NCBI RefSeq assembly: GCF_001436045.1
Contig: NZ_AZER01000013.1
Coordinates: forward strand, 62,001 to 126,000
Origin: Limosilactobacillus frumenti DSM 13145
Lineage (GTDB): Bacteria; Bacillota; Bacilli; Lactobacillales; Lactobacillaceae
Length of the DNA: 64,000 nt
Direction of reading: 5' to 3'
Shown here: piece by piece, positions 14,953 through 24,637 of the stretch
How positions within the stretch are numbered: position 1 is the first letter of the stretch
How the letters are laid out: every line of letters begins with the position of its first letter
Position numbers and translations under genes: made by a program
The notes under the pieces: generated by a model
What the model saw: the letters and a program-made list of their open reading frames with translations, nothing else
Databases searched by the model: none
What the model was told of the DNA's origin: nothing

Positions 14953-17208
14953 GTGGATGTTTTTTCACGGTATGCGCCCTTTGTGCAAGATTATATCTAT
15001 CGTCAGGGGTGGCAGAACCTACGGGCAATCCAACAAGCGGCTGGGGATGCCATTTTCAATACCGACCAAAACGTGTTACTTTCCGCGCCAACCGCGTCTG
15101 GTAAGACGGAGGCGGCCTTTTTCCCAATCCTGACGCTGCTTGACGAAGAGCCACCATCGTCAATTGGGGCACTCTACATTGCACCCTTAAAGGCGTTGAT
15201 CAACGACCAATACCAACGGCTCAATGATCTTTGTGCAGAACCAGGAATCAAAGTTTGGCGCTGGCATGGGGATGTTGCCCAGTCACAAAAGCGTAAATTA
15301 TTACGACATCCGTCTGGTATTTTGCAGATCACTCCCGAATCATTAGAATCTTTGATGCTGAATAAGCACATGGATATTCCAAGCTTGTTTGGCGATCTCC
15401 GCTTTATCGTGATTGATGAAATTCACTCAATGCTGCGGGGCGATCGCGGCGGGCAAACCTTCTGCCTGATTGAACGGTTAGCCCGTTTAGCAGGTTGCCA
15501 TCCCCGGCGGATTGGCCTCTCTGCCACGATCGGTGACCCGACAGCAGCCGCTAATTTTCTTGCCGCTGGCACTGGGAAGGGGACCGTTACACCAAAGACC
15601 GGTGATACCCATGAAGTTTGGCGGCTCTCAATGGAGCATTTCTATCAGGATCCCCACCAAGCTGGTCAGGATGACGATAGTAATGAAAACACTCAACCGG
15701 CTTTGGAAGAAGCAACGGATAAGGCGCCGACAATGGCAGACCCGGGATTAGCCTATATTTTTGAACATACTCGCGGTAAAAAGTGTTTGGTATTTACCAA
15801 CAGTCGTGAAGAGTGTGAAGCAGTTTGTCAGGCATTGCGTTCTTACTGTGCGGCCAACCATGAACCTGATCGCTTCATGATCCACCACGGGAACCTGTCA
15901 ACCGCCTTTCGTGAAACGGCTGAAGAGGCCATGCGTGATGACAATGTCATGATGACGACCTGTGCTACCGCTACTCTGGAATTGGGAATCGATATTGGGC
16001 GCCTCGAACGGGCCTTTCAAATTGAAGCGCCGTTTACTGTCTCTGGATTTCTCCAGCGGATGGGGCGGACTGGTCGGCGGGGTAACCCACCTGAAATGTG
16101 GTTTGTAATGCGGGAAGAGCACCCCGAGTCGCGGGCGATGCTACCGGAGCTGATTCCTTGGTCATTGATTCAGGGCATTTCCCTGGTCCAGTTGTACTTG
16201 GAAGAACGCTTTGTGGAACCGCCACGGACGGGTCGCCTGCCTTACAGCTTGCTCTATCACCAAACCATGAGTACTTTGGCCGCAGGTGGTGAAATGACGC
16301 CTGCTGAGCTGGCCTCACGGATTCTGACATTGTCTTACTTTGACGACATTAGCCAAGACGACTTTAAGGTCCTTTTACGTCACTTGCTAAAGACGGACCA
16401 AATCGAACGGACCGAAAATGGTGGCTTGATCGTTGGCTTGGCTGGTGAGCGGGTCGTTAACAATTTCAAGTTCTACGCCGTTTTTCAGGAAAACGTTGAA
16501 TACAGTGTTCACTCTGGTTCTGAAGAGCTTGGGACCATCGTCAAGCCGCCACCGGTTGGTGATAAGATTGCGATTGCTGGCCGGGTCTGGGTGGTTGAAG
16601 ATGTTGACCATAAGCACCACCAGGTATACTGTCACGAAGTTAAGGGCCGTGTGCCAGCTTACTTTGGGGATGTACCTGGTGATATCCATCCGCGGATCTT
16701 AGAACGGATGCAACAAGTTTTGCAGGAAGATAAATCATACCCGTACTTAATGAAGAACGCGATCGCCCGGTTAAAAGAAGCACGAGCCGCTGCCCAGTCA
16801 TCGGGGATGCTCGACCATCCATTGATCAATCTTGGGGGCAAGATGTGGTGCCTCTTTCCATGGACCGGGACTTACTCGTTCTTAGCCTTGGAACGGTTGC
16901 TCCGGCGGAAATGTGCCAAACGCTTGGGCCTCCGGGGCTTCAATTCAGTTCGGCCATACTATATGCAATTTTCGATGGACGTTGATGAACAGCACTTCTA
17001 TGAGATTTTGAAGGAGGAGGCGGCCGCAGACTTTGATCCGCTCGACCTGCTCTTTGACAAGGAAGTACCGTCATTCGATAAATATGATCCTTACTTACCC
17101 GATGAATTAATCCGTAAGGGCTTTGCTGAAGGCGTTTTGGATATTAAGGAAATGCGCCGTTGCGTCCGACGAATTGTTCGCCAAGGACATAGTAAGTACG
17201 TTAAATAA
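14953..17208 (+). CDS. Lhr/BrxHI-like DEAD/DEAH helicase
   Basis: A 751-residue superfamily 2 helicase. Motif I APTASGKTE is at 45-53, motif II DEIH near 155, motif III LSAT near 195, and the second RecA domain has LELGIDIGRLE and motif VI QRMGRTGRRG. It continues into an Lhr-type C-terminal region with a winged helix and a unique domain. Such helicases move 3'-5' on DNA or RNA-DNA hybrids. GTG 14953 is 7 bases after AAGGAGGGG. It is the third gene of the TerB operon, 20 bases after the ATPase, and ends at a strong terminator. It is closest in context to BrxHI of type 2 BREX. Confidence 0.85.
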   Translation: MDVFSRYAPFVQDYIYRQGWQNLRAIQQAAGDAIFNTDQNVLLSAPTASGKTEAAFFPILTLLDEEPPSSIGALYIAPLKALINDQYQRLNDLCAEPGIKVWRWHGDVAQSQKRKLLRHPSGILQITPESLESLMLNKHMDIPSLFGDLRFIVIDEIHSMLRGDRGGQTFCLIERLARLAGCHPRRIGLSATIGDPTAAANFLAAGTGKGTVTPKTGDTHEVWRLSMEHFYQDPHQAGQDDDSNENTQPALEEATDKAPTMADPGLAYIFEHTRGKKCLVFTNSREECEAVCQALRSYCAANHEPDRFMIHHGNLSTAFRETAEEAMRDDNVMMTTCATATLELGIDIGRLERAFQIEAPFTVSGFLQRMGRTGRRGNPPEMWFVMREEHPESRAMLPELIPWSLIQGISLVQLYLEERFVEPPRTGRLPYSLLYHQTMSTLAAGGEMTPAELASRILTLSYFDDISQDDFKVLLRHLLKTDQIERTENGGLIVGLAGERVVNNFKFYAVFQENVEYSVHSGSEELGTIVKPPPVGDKIAIAGRVWVVEDVDHKHHQVYCHEVKGRVPAYFGDVPGDIHPRILERMQQVLQEDKSYPYLMKNAIARLKEARAAAQSSGMLDHPLINLGGKMWCLFPWTGTYSFLALERLLRRKCAKRLGLRGFNSVRPYYMQFSMDVDEQHFYEILKEEAAADFDPLDLLFDKEVPSFDKYDPYLPDELIRKGFAEGVLDIKEMRRCVRRIVRQGHSKYVK

Positions 17209-17211
17209 AAC

Positions 17212-17247
17212 AAATCTCCGTAAATCATTTTGACTTACGGAGATTTT
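17212..17247. terminator. Bidirectional terminator after the helicase
   Basis: AAATCTCCGTAA pairs with TTACGGAGATTT, with a T-run on the plus side and a TTTGTTTTA tract on the minus side, between converging genes. Confidence 0.88.
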
Positions 17248-17250
17248 ATC

Positions 17251-17802
17251 TTATTTAATATTTTGTTTGACTAGTTTGGCAAAGGCAGTTTGTCCAGTTG
17301 GGTTTAGGTGGATGCCGTCATCGTAGAACCAGTCATGGTGGTGCTCAGCTGCTTGGTGCCAATTGATAAGATGAACATTACGGTTGTGCTTAGCTAATTG
17401 GCGGATGGTTTGGTCAGCACTATCTTGCCAATCAACCCCTTGACCATACACATTGACCCAGTAGATCTGGTGGTGTTTACCAATGCGGTTAATTAAATCT
17501 TGGCCAGTTTCCTTAGTAAAAGCGCCATTGGTCCCAAGCCCGATCACAACAGTCTTCTTTAACTGACCATTTTGCTTCAATTGATCAACAATATCATTGG
17601 CATCGGTAACCTGGCGACCTTCCTTAGCATCAACTTTGATACCAGGAAGTTGTTTTTCCAATGCTGGCTTGGCACCCAGAGTGACTGAGTCTCCAATCAT
17701 TGTTACTGACGAGCCGCTTTTCGCCCATACACGGTGGTTACTGCAAATACCGATTCCTAATAAGATGGTCATGATCAACGTGACCAGTTGCCATTTTTTC
17801 AT
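17251..17802 (-). CDS. Secreted SGNH-type hydrolase (OatA C-terminal-like)
   Basis: 183 residues: an N-terminal signal or anchor MKKWQLVTLIMTILLGIGIC, then an SGNH fold with GDSVTLG (block I, catalytic Ser), GLGTNG (block III) and DGIHLNPTGQ (block V, Asp and His). The domain resembles the extracellular esterase half of OatA-type peptidoglycan O-acetyltransferases, here without the acyltransferase-3 membrane part. It probably acts on acetylated cell-wall polymers. ATG 17802 follows AGGAGGTC; codons upstream of it lack a ribosome-binding site. It is a single gene. Confidence 0.8.
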   Translation of the reverse strand: MKKWQLVTLIMTILLGIGICSNHRVWAKSGSSVTMIGDSVTLGAKPALEKQLPGIKVDAKEGRQVTDANDIVDQLKQNGQLKKTVVIGLGTNGAFTKETGQDLINRIGKHHQIYWVNVYGQGVDWQDSADQTIRQLAKHNRNVHLINWHQAAEHHHDWFYDDGIHLNPTGQTAFAKLVKQNIK

Positions 17803-17941
17803 AATTGACCTCCTGAAAATAACTTCTCTATCCATTATAAGCGAAATATGCAAATTTAGTATTGGTGACTATTAACTCTAAGCATTAGTAATGTCGCAAA
17901 TGAAAGCGATATAATTATAGTGTATGAGAAAGGAGTGCTTA

Positions 17942-18988
17942 ATGATGAAAAAAGCCTTTTTTGCAAAAGTTGGTCAAATGGAACTAAAGAATGTTGACAA
18001 GCCAACAATCCAAGCTCCAGATGACGTTATTTTACGAATCGTCCGGACCTGTGTCTGTGGCTCTGACTTATGGAACTTCCGGGGGATTAATCCGCTTAAG
18101 GGTGGCGAAGAGAACTCTGGTCACGAAGCTATTGCCATTGTTGATCAAGTTGGTGACGACATTACGACCGTTAAGCCTGGTGACTTTGTAATTGCCCCAT
18201 TTACCCATGGTTGTGGTCATTGTGCGGCTTGCCGGGCAGGGTTTGATGGCTCTTGTCAAGATCACAGTGACAACTTTAGTAATGGTGTCCAGGCCGAGTA
18301 CTACCGCTTCCAACACGGCCAATGGGCACTGGTTAAGATTCCTGGACAACCGGGTGACTACAGTGAAGGCATGTTGAAGTCCCTGTTGACCTTAGCTGAT
18401 GTTATGGCAACTGGTTACCACGCTGCTCGGGTTGCTAACGTTCAGCCTGGCGACAGTGTTGTTGTAATGGGTGACGGTGCCGTTGGCCTTTGTGGAATTA
18501 TCGCTGCTAAGATGATGGGCGCAAAGCAGATCATCTCCACCAGTCGGCATGCTGATCGTCAAGCACTAGCTGAAGAATTTGGCGCGACGGATAACGTTGC
18601 TGTTCGTGGTGACGATGCTGGGAAGGCTATTTTGGACTTAACTCATGGTCAAGGTGCGGATGCGGTTCTTGAATGTGTCGGGACTGAACAATCGACCGAT
18701 ACGGCAATGAAAGTGGGTCGTCCTGGTGCCATTGTCGGCCGTGTTGGGTTGCCACATACTCCAAAGCAGGATATGACCACGCCGTTCTACAAGAACACGA
18801 TTGTTGCCGGAGGCCCAGCTTCCGTAACGACCTATGACAAGGCAACCTTGTTAAAAGCCGTTCTTGACGGTGAAATTAATCCGGGAAAGGTCTTCACGAA
18901 GAGCTTTACGCTGGACCAAATTGACGAAGCCTACAAGGACATGGACCAACGAAAGGTCATTAAATCATACGTTAAGGTTTCCGACTAA
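17942..18988 (+). CDS. Zinc-dependent alcohol dehydrogenase family protein
   Basis: A 348-residue medium-chain dehydrogenase. Catalytic zinc ligands lie in CVCGSDLW and SGHEAIA; the structural zinc cysteines are in HGCGHCAACRAGFDGSC. The Rossmann motif is GDGAVG (…VVVMGDGAVGL). The C-terminus follows the sorbitol/threonine dehydrogenase-like subgroup. Substrate unknown. ATG 17942 lies 6 bases after AAAGGAG, and a TATAAT box is at 17910-17915 without a clear -35. It is a single gene ended by an AGGATG/CATCCT terminator. Confidence 0.85.
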   Translation: MMKKAFFAKVGQMELKNVDKPTIQAPDDVILRIVRTCVCGSDLWNFRGINPLKGGEENSGHEAIAIVDQVGDDITTVKPGDFVIAPFTHGCGHCAACRAGFDGSCQDHSDNFSNGVQAEYYRFQHGQWALVKIPGQPGDYSEGMLKSLLTLADVMATGYHAARVANVQPGDSVVVMGDGAVGLCGIIAAKMMGAKQIISTSRHADRQALAEEFGATDNVAVRGDDAGKAILDLTHGQGADAVLECVGTEQSTDTAMKVGRPGAIVGRVGLPHTPKQDMTTPFYKNTIVAGGPASVTTYDKATLLKAVLDGEINPGKVFTKSFTLDQIDEAYKDMDQRKVIKSYVKVSD

Positions 18989-19001
18989 TAAGAAAAATAA
19001 G

Positions 19002-19032
19002 AGGATGACGTTCTCAAGGCGCCATCCTTTTT
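19002..19032 (+). terminator. Terminator after the alcohol dehydrogenase
   Basis: AGGATG and CG pair with CG and CATCCT, followed by TTTTT. Confidence 0.8.
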
Positions 19033-19046
19033 ATTTAGCATCATTG

Positions 19047-19095
19047 TTGACAAATGTAAACAATAGAGTACAATATAATTAAAATTACAAATGTA
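19047..19095 (+). promoter_or_regulatory. Copper-responsive promoter with two CopY-type boxes
   Basis: TTGACA (19047-19052) and TACAAT (19069-19074), 16-bp spacer. GACAAATGTA (19049-19058) overlaps the -35 and TACAAATGTA (19086-19095) lies downstream of the -10. The second matches the CopY consensus TACAnnTGTA exactly and both continue AAC. A CopY repressor, not encoded in this window, should release the promoter when Cu(I) is high. Confidence 0.8.
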
Positions 19096-19117
19096 AACAG
19101 TAAAGGAGATAATGATT

Positions 19118-19489
19118 ATGGCTCAATTAATTACACTTATCGTTGCAGTAGTTTTGATTGCAGGGATTATATGGTGGTTCTTTGGCAAGCATCAGCAAGA
19201 AGTCAGCGATGCTACGGTTAGTAATAATTCCCAATCAGCAACTGTTGTGGTCAATGGTGGTTATTCCCCAGAAACAGTTATTTTGAAAAAGGGCGTGCCA
19301 GCGCAACTCCATTTTGATATGAAAGATCATACAGCATGCTTGTCCCATGTGGTATTTGACAAATTAGGGGTTAATAAGGACCTTACTAAGCAGCCAGTCA
19401 CTACAATTGATATTCCAACCGACAAAGCTGGTGAATACAACTTTGCATGTGGAATGGATATGTTCCACGGGAAGGTGGTCGTTAAGTAA
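19118..19489 (+). CDS. Membrane-anchored cupredoxin-domain protein
   Basis: A 123-residue protein: one N-terminal membrane helix ([19 protein letters not shown]), then a cupredoxin-like beta domain with candidate copper ligands in [11 protein letters not shown] and [12 protein letters not shown] (Cys, His, Met). It probably binds copper outside the membrane and hands it on or buffers it. ATG 19118 is 9 bases after AAAGGAG. Its stop overlaps the CopA start by one base, and the pair sits behind CopY boxes, so it is part of copper detoxification. Confidence 0.85.
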   Translation: MAQLITLIVAVVLIAGIIWWFFGKHQQEVSDATVSNNSQSATVVVNGGYSPETVILKKGVPAQLHFDMKDHTACLSHVVFDKLGVNKDLTKQPVTTIDIPTDKAGEYNFACGMDMFHGKVVVK

Positions 19490-21417
19490 TGAAACTTAAC
19501 AGTACTAATCGCTTCTGGATTGTCTTTATTTTAACAATTCCGATGCTAATCCAAATGTTGGCAATGCCTTTTCACTGGATGATGCCTGGCTATAACTGGG
19601 TGGCATTGGTCACGACGACGATTATCATGATTATCGGTGCCTGGCCATACTGGACCAGTGGGTGGGCAGCCTTTAAGAAACATAATGCAAATATGAATAC
19701 ACTAGTCGCGATCGGTACTGGTATTGCTTACTTGTACAGCCTCTTTGCAATGGTCACTGGGCGACCAGTCTACTTTGAAAGTGCAGCTTTCATCACCGTT
19801 TTCGTTTTACTTGGCGACACGATGGAAGAACGGATGCATGATAATGCTTCAAATGCGCTCCAGAAACTACTTAAGTTACAGGTGAAGTCAGCCCAGGTAT
19901 TACGTGATGGGCACTTTGTTGAAACACCACTAGCAGAAGTCCAAGTTGGTGACATTGTTCAAGTTAAGCCAGGGCAAAAGGTGCCGGTTGACGGGGTTAT
20001 TACCAGCGGTCAGTCCACGGTGGATGAGTCCATGATTACTGGTGAAAGCATGCCAGTGCAAAAACACGCTGGTGACCAGGTTGTTGGCTCGACCATTAAT
20101 GGTGACGGGGCGATTGAGTTCCGAGCAACTAAGGTTGGAAATGATACCATGCTGGCACAGATTGTAGAAATGGTTAAGAAGGCTCAGACCAGTCACGCTC
20201 CCATTCAAAATTTGACTGACCGGATTTCGCAGATTTTTGTGCCAGCCGTACTAATTATTGCGATCATGACCTTCACAATTTGGTTTGCCTTTCTTGGGGC
20301 TACCGCTGTTCAAGCGATGCTCTTTGCCGTAGCCACTATCGTGATTGCCTGTCCATGTGCATTGGGACTGGCAACCCCTACGGCTTTGATGGTTGGTACT
20401 GGTCGTGCCGCTAAAATGGGTGTGTTGATCAAGGACGGTACGGCACTGGAAGAGATTGAAAACGTGAAAACGATTATCTTTGATAAAACAGGGACCATTA
20501 CCAATGGTCAACCAGCGGTCACGGATATTGTCGGTAACCAGTCCCAAGTATTACAGGTGGCAGCCAGCCTCGAAGCTTCGTCTGAACATCCACTGGCGGC
20601 AGCCATTTTACAAAAAGCTAAGGCAGAAAGTGTTGATTATCCATCCGCCACTGATTTTCAAGCACTTGAAGGACGTGGCGTTATGGCAAAGGTTAATGGT
20701 GAAGGAGCCTTTGTTGGTAATGAACGTCTGGCTGCAGAATCTAAATTGCCAAGCGATCTACAGCAAAAGTTACATACCCTGCAGGCCGCTGCTAAGACCG
20801 TGGTGATTGTTGGCTATGCTGGACAGGTGATTGGCCTAATTGCTATTCAAGATGCTCCCAAACCGAGCTCAGCTGCAGCAATTAGTGCTTTAAAGGCACG
20901 TGGCTTAAAGACGGTGATGCTTACTGGCGACAACCAACGCGTTGCTGAAGCGATTGCTAAACAAGTCGGCATCGATCAGGTTATTGCAGGAGTACTGCCT
21001 AACCAGAAGGCTGAACAAGTCCAAGCATTACAAAAGGACGGCAAAGTGGCCTTTGTCGGGGATGGTATTAACGATGCACCAGCATTAACGACCGCTGATG
21101 TAGGGATTGCAATGGGCTCAGGCACGGACATTGCAATCGAATCAGGCTCGATCGTTTTGGTACAAAATGACTTGAACGGTGTTGTTCGGGCCCTTGATAT
21201 CTCTAAGAAGACCTTTAATCGGATTAAGCTCAACCTGTTCTGGGCTTTGATTTACAACTTGATTGGAATTCCGATTGCAGCGGGCCTATTTGTCTCTTTT
21301 GGATTACAACTTAGTCCAGAAATTGCGGCCCTGGCCATGGCTTTCAGCTCAGTTTCCGTAGTAACATCATCATTACTACTTAACCGGGTTAAAATTGCTG
21401 GAACTACTGCTGCATAA
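19489..21417 (+). CDS. copA: Copper-exporting P1B-type ATPase
   Basis: A 642-residue heavy-metal ATPase. It has an actuator TGES loop, the membrane metal site CPC ([14 protein letters not shown]), the phosphorylation site DKTGT, SEHP in the nucleotide domain and GDGINDAP near the end. There is no N-terminal heavy-metal-associated domain, a short form common in lactobacilli. With a CPC motif and CopY control it should export Cu(I). ATG 19489 overlaps the preceding stop (TAATG), giving translational coupling with the cupredoxin. Confidence 0.93.
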   Translation: MKLNSTNRFWIVFILTIPMLIQMLAMPFHWMMPGYNWVALVTTTIIMIIGAWPYWTSGWAAFKKHNANMNTLVAIGTGIAYLYSLFAMVTGRPVYFESAAFITVFVLLGDTMEERMHDNASNALQKLLKLQVKSAQVLRDGHFVETPLAEVQVGDIVQVKPGQKVPVDGVITSGQSTVDESMITGESMPVQKHAGDQVVGSTINGDGAIEFRATKVGNDTMLAQIVEMVKKAQTSHAPIQNLTDRISQIFVPAVLIIAIMTFTIWFAFLGATAVQAMLFAVATIVIACPCALGLATPTALMVGTGRAAKMGVLIKDGTALEEIENVKTIIFDKTGTITNGQPAVTDIVGNQSQVLQVAASLEASSEHPLAAAILQKAKAESVDYPSATDFQALEGRGVMAKVNGEGAFVGNERLAAESKLPSDLQQKLHTLQAAAKTVVIVGYAGQVIGLIAIQDAPKPSSAAAISALKARGLKTVMLTGDNQRVAEAIAKQVGIDQVIAGVLPNQKAEQVQALQKDGKVAFVGDGINDAPALTTADVGIAMGSGTDIAIESGSIVLVQNDLNGVVRALDISKKTFNRIKLNLFWALIYNLIGIPIAAGLFVSFGLQLSPEIAALAMAFSSVSVVTSSLLLNRVKIAGTTAA

Positions 21418-21423
21418 ATAAAG

Positions 21424-21456
21424 AACCGCTAACTGGCTAGTTCAGTTAGCGGTTTT
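21424..21456 (+). terminator. Terminator after copA
   Basis: AACCGCTAACT pairs with AGTTAGCGGTT, followed by TTTTG. Confidence 0.85.
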
Positions 21457-21600
21457 GCTGTCTTTATGAATGTGATACAATGTTGTATGAATGCTGTTGA
21501 AAAACAGTAGAACGATACCATGAAGTCGGGATCAGGCTGGTCCCGGGTCATCCTCATTTAAGTGGGTGTAGTTCAAAAATACATAAAGGGAGTTTTTCTT

Positions 21601-22158
21601 ATGATTCAAACAATCGATCTGAAAAAAGGTATGGTTTTTGAACGCGGTGGCAAGCTGCTCCGGGTTCTTCAAATTAACCACCACAAGCCTGGTAAGGGTA
21701 ACACTTTGATGCAAATGGACATTCAAGATGTGCGGACTGGCTCCATTGTCCACACCACGATGCGTCCATCTGAAAAGGTTGAACAAGTTAACGTTGACAA
21801 GCGTCAAGCTCAATACCTGTACGACCAAGGTGACTCTGCCGTATTCATGGATATGGAAAACTACGACCAATACGAAGTTTCTTCTCAACAATTAGGTGAC
21901 GACAAGAAGTACTTGGTTGAAAACATGAAGGTTACGGTTAACTTTGTTGACGGTGAAATTGTTGGTATTGAATTGCCAACCACTGTTGAACTTGAAGTTG
22001 CTGACACACAACCAATGATCAAGGGTGCAACCATCGATGGTGGTGGTAAGCCAGCTACGATGACTACTGGTTTAGTTGTTAACGTTCCTGCCTTCATCAA
22101 GAACGGTGACAAGCTGATCATCAACACTACTGATGGTTCATACAAGTCACGGGCATAA
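21601..22158 (+). CDS. efp: Elongation factor P
   Basis: 185 residues: an N-terminal KOW-like domain and two OB domains. The functional loop is HHKPGKGNT with Lys32 at the tip, the residue post-translationally modified in many bacteria. It ends with the conserved GDKLIINTTDGSYKSRA. EF-P binds between the P and E sites and relieves stalling at polyproline. ATG 21601 follows AAAGGGAG; codons upstream of it lack a ribosome-binding site. Codon use is strongly biased, as in highly expressed genes. The roughly 100-base leader contains GGGA/TCCC and a few short pairings but no recognised riboswitch. Confidence 0.96.
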   Translation: MIQTIDLKKGMVFERGGKLLRVLQINHHKPGKGNTLMQMDIQDVRTGSIVHTTMRPSEKVEQVNVDKRQAQYLYDQGDSAVFMDMENYDQYEVSSQQLGDDKKYLVENMKVTVNFVDGEIVGIELPTTVELEVADTQPMIKGATIDGGGKPATMTTGLVVNVPAFIKNGDKLIINTTDGSYKSRA

Positions 22159-22214
22159 TAAGCGTATTAGCCGTGACGTACTAGCAACTGCGTGCTAACC
22201 TGATAATTACTATC

Positions 22215-22251
22215 AAAAGTACGATACACAAAGTCGTGTGTCGTACTTTTT
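22215..22251 (+). terminator. Terminator after efp
   Basis: AAAAGTACGA and ACAC pair with GTGT and CGTACTTTT, followed by further T. Confidence 0.85.
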
Positions 22252-22279
22252 AATTTCTTCGCAGAAAGGGGGCCTTCCA

Positions 22280-23290
22280 ATGGAAAAGATCACAGCATTG
22301 CGAGCTCATCAACGCACGCAAATCATCAAGTCATTAACCGCAGATCAGGTGCGAGCTCTAAATGAATTTACCCGCTATGCGATGCTTTCCCAATTTCATA
22401 CTAACCACTATTTGCGTGACACTGACTGGGAGTTTCAAGGCATTGTGATTGATCCCCTGTACCATCTTGCCCATGCTCACCGGGGGCAAAATCTCTACTG
22501 TGATTGTGGACGACGGCTTAAAAATCAGTTTATCCTCCGATCACGGTCAACAGGACACCGCCTGGCTTTAGGAATTTCTCATTTTCAACAGCATGCTAGT
22601 ATTCCGGAGACAGTAATCAAGGAGATTAAGCGGGGCATCAATGAAATTGACCTTTATCGGGATGCTATCTTAATCGCTTATGCGCGTGGACAACGTTTTC
22701 CTCACCAAGCGTTTGACTATGTGCAAACTCACCGGGGCTTTGCTAATCGGGAAGCCAGTCAATTTTATCAGCGGTGTCTCCTGTTTTCGCAGGTCAACTT
22801 GCCACTCTTCCCAAACGATTATCGAGATCTGATGGCGCTGGTAAAAGAAGTTCGTGCTGGTCACCGCCACCGCCTCAGCAAGGAGGAAGTTCAGCAAATC
22901 GTGACCGCTATTGCAGAAGACTGGCGTAGCTTGAATCGCCAATTGACCCTGTATGAATATCAATTAACCCAAGCCGGCTTAACCAATGACCACCTCCATC
23001 GTCTGCAACTAAATGCACTGAATTATGCTTTACGGCGTCATAAAAGTCGCTTTGTTGTCCATGATTGGAAAGCCATTCGTCAGCTCAATTTGACCAAAGC
23101 ACGGACGCAGCAAGCAATCATTTTGCGCCAACTAGCCTTTTATTGGCAGGTAACTGTTGACTGTTCGCCGATCAGCACGGCACGTGACCAACTGGGTCAA
23201 GTCTTAATCTCTCACCAACAGGCTCGCCAATCTTCACGCCTCTTTGCTGTTCAGGAGGGCCGTCAACTTGTCCAAGCCGATTTAGGCTAA
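22280..23290 (+). CDS. Unrecognised protein paired with a HerA-type ATPase
   Basis: A 336-residue soluble protein I cannot assign. It carries LYCDCGRRLKNQFILRS (about residues 73-89), a Cys-x-Cys pair in a basic context that could bind metal or nucleic acid, followed by GISHFQQHASIPETV and a helical, His/Arg/Gln-rich remainder (about 10 His and over 30 Arg). The C-terminal third (NYALRRHKSRFVVHDWKAIRQ) is strongly basic. ATG 22280 follows AAAGGGGG; an upstream frame extension would overlap the efp terminator. It lies 51 bases before the HerA-like gene, same strand, and the two probably act together on DNA. No nuclease motif is evident. Confidence 0.6.
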   Translation: MEKITALRAHQRTQIIKSLTADQVRALNEFTRYAMLSQFHTNHYLRDTDWEFQGIVIDPLYHLAHAHRGQNLYCDCGRRLKNQFILRSRSTGHRLALGISHFQQHASIPETVIKEIKRGINEIDLYRDAILIAYARGQRFPHQAFDYVQTHRGFANREASQFYQRCLLFSQVNLPLFPNDYRDLMALVKEVRAGHRHRLSKEEVQQIVTAIAEDWRSLNRQLTLYEYQLTQAGLTNDHLHRLQLNALNYALRRHKSRFVVHDWKAIRQLNLTKARTQQAIILRQLAFYWQVTVDCSPISTARDQLGQVLISHQQARQSSRLFAVQEGRQLVQADLG

Positions 23291-23341
23291 TAACATCCTA
23301 AAGTTATATAATTGATTTACTAACACAAAGGAGTGCTTGCT

Positions 23342-24511
23342 ATGGGACCATTTGCGACGATGTCATCTGGCAAACCATGGTCGGGTAAAGCAACTGACCT
23401 GGTGAAACGTCATCTGCTGGTTGTGGGGCAAACCGGGAGTGGGAAGACGACCACGACCCTGTCTCTGTTAAACCAGTTGCAAAAGGCTAACTACACGACG
23501 ATTATTTTTGATCCAACGGGTGAATATGCCCAGTTGCCGAACGCGGTGACCTATCGCTTAGGCGACAATGCCTACCTGGAAGCAGGGCAGTTATCGTCAG
23601 ACCAGCTACAGGAGGCTCTTGACTTGCCACTAAATGACGAGTTAATTGCTAAGGTGCGCTCGGCAGTCACGGCCCTCCGTATTCAGGAAAATATTACCCA
23701 ACAGAAAACGGTTTACCGGAAACTAGGGGTTGCCATTGACCAATATGAGCGACAAGCAGCCAAACTTGGGTCCTGGTCACGGAGCTTTGCCAGTGCTCAT
23801 TTGGCACAACAATTGATTGAAGAATTTATTGTCCCTTATTCAGACGACCGGGCTGATTATCACCTCCTGGGTCAACAATACGATCGACCAACCATTAACC
23901 ATCTCTGGGGCGCGATCACTGCTATTCAAGCAGAGCTGAGTTCTGAACGTTTCCGGGCCTTATTTGATCCGGATCCGCATCCGGGAGTATTTAAGACCGA
24001 ACTGAACTTCGTGATCAAAATGTTTTTAACCCACCAGACGAGTCACCGGACGCTGGTCATTGATTTGTCGGCATTGAAGCAATTTGAAAGCAGTCAACGG
24101 ACAGTTATCTCCCTGTTGCTGAAGAATTTATTAAATAGTCGACTTCAAGGAAAAGCCAGTTTCCCCGTCAATATTGTCATTGATGAAGCCCACCGTTATT
24201 TGCCAACAGATGAACAACAACTCGCCGATAATGGGATTTTCCAGGTCCTTCGTGAAGGTCGTAAAGTTAACCTATCTATGACCTTAACAACGCAATCGCC
24301 ATTGGATTTGCCCGCCCGCTTACGATCCCAATTTGCGCACTTGTTGATCCACCACCTGGCGAGTGCTGATGAAATGACGAGCCTTGCTCATGGTCACCAC
24401 TTCTCACTTGAGCAGCTAATGAACCTGACAACGGGACAAGCGTTACTCGTTTTACCACACCAAGAAAATCAGCTCATTAACGTTAATTTGCCAGATTGGT
24501 TCCGGGCTTAA
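23342..24511 (+). CDS. HerA/FtsK-superfamily (DUF87-type) ATPase
   Basis: A 389-residue ATPase with Walker A GQTGSGKTTTT at about 30-39, Walker B VNIVIDEAHRYL near 280 and a TTQSP sensor motif near 318, the pattern of HerA/VirB4-like hexameric pumps. HerA proteins move DNA or, with NurA, DUF4297 or SIR2 partners, act in repair or phage defence. Here the partner is an unfamiliar 336-residue protein. ATG 23342 is 8 bases after AAAGGAG. It is a compact version without a HAS barrel at the N-terminus. A possible own -10 TATAAT is at 23307-23312. Confidence 0.82.
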   Translation: MGPFATMSSGKPWSGKATDLVKRHLLVVGQTGSGKTTTTLSLLNQLQKANYTTIIFDPTGEYAQLPNAVTYRLGDNAYLEAGQLSSDQLQEALDLPLNDELIAKVRSAVTALRIQENITQQKTVYRKLGVAIDQYERQAAKLGSWSRSFASAHLAQQLIEEFIVPYSDDRADYHLLGQQYDRPTINHLWGAITAIQAELSSERFRALFDPDPHPGVFKTELNFVIKMFLTHQTSHRTLVIDLSALKQFESSQRTVISLLLKNLLNSRLQGKASFPVNIVIDEAHRYLPTDEQQLADNGIFQVLREGRKVNLSMTLTTQSPLDLPARLRSQFAHLLIHHLASADEMTSLAHGHHFSLEQLMNLTTGQALLVLPHQENQLINVNLPDWFRA

Positions 24512-24543
24512 TATAAAATTAAATGGCTGTTTTGAGAATATGT

Positions 24544-24637
24544 GTTATACTTAACCAAGATTATTGTTAATCGAATCCAATAATCTACTTTGAATCACTT
24601 AAGGGACTGCGGCCGCATGTCGTGGTCCCTTTTGTGA
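24544..24637 (+). promoter_or_regulatory. Short RNA leader or sRNA with terminator ahead of ktrBA
   Basis: TGTTATACT (extended -10, TATACT at 24546-24551) would start a transcript near 24558. That RNA opens with a perfect 9-bp hairpin, AGATTATTG (24558-24566) with CAATAATCT (24578-24586). It ends with a terminator-like hairpin, AAGGGAC/GTCCCTT (about 24601-24633), followed by TTTG. The ktrB ribosome-binding site follows some 40 bases later. It could be an attenuator of potassium uptake or an independent RNA. It is much smaller than the ydaO c-di-AMP riboswitch. Confidence 0.5.

Noticed and set aside
24544-24637. c-di-AMP (ydaO) riboswitch ahead of ktrB
   Set aside because: The element is under 100 bases and lacks the two-fold pseudosymmetric ydaO core.
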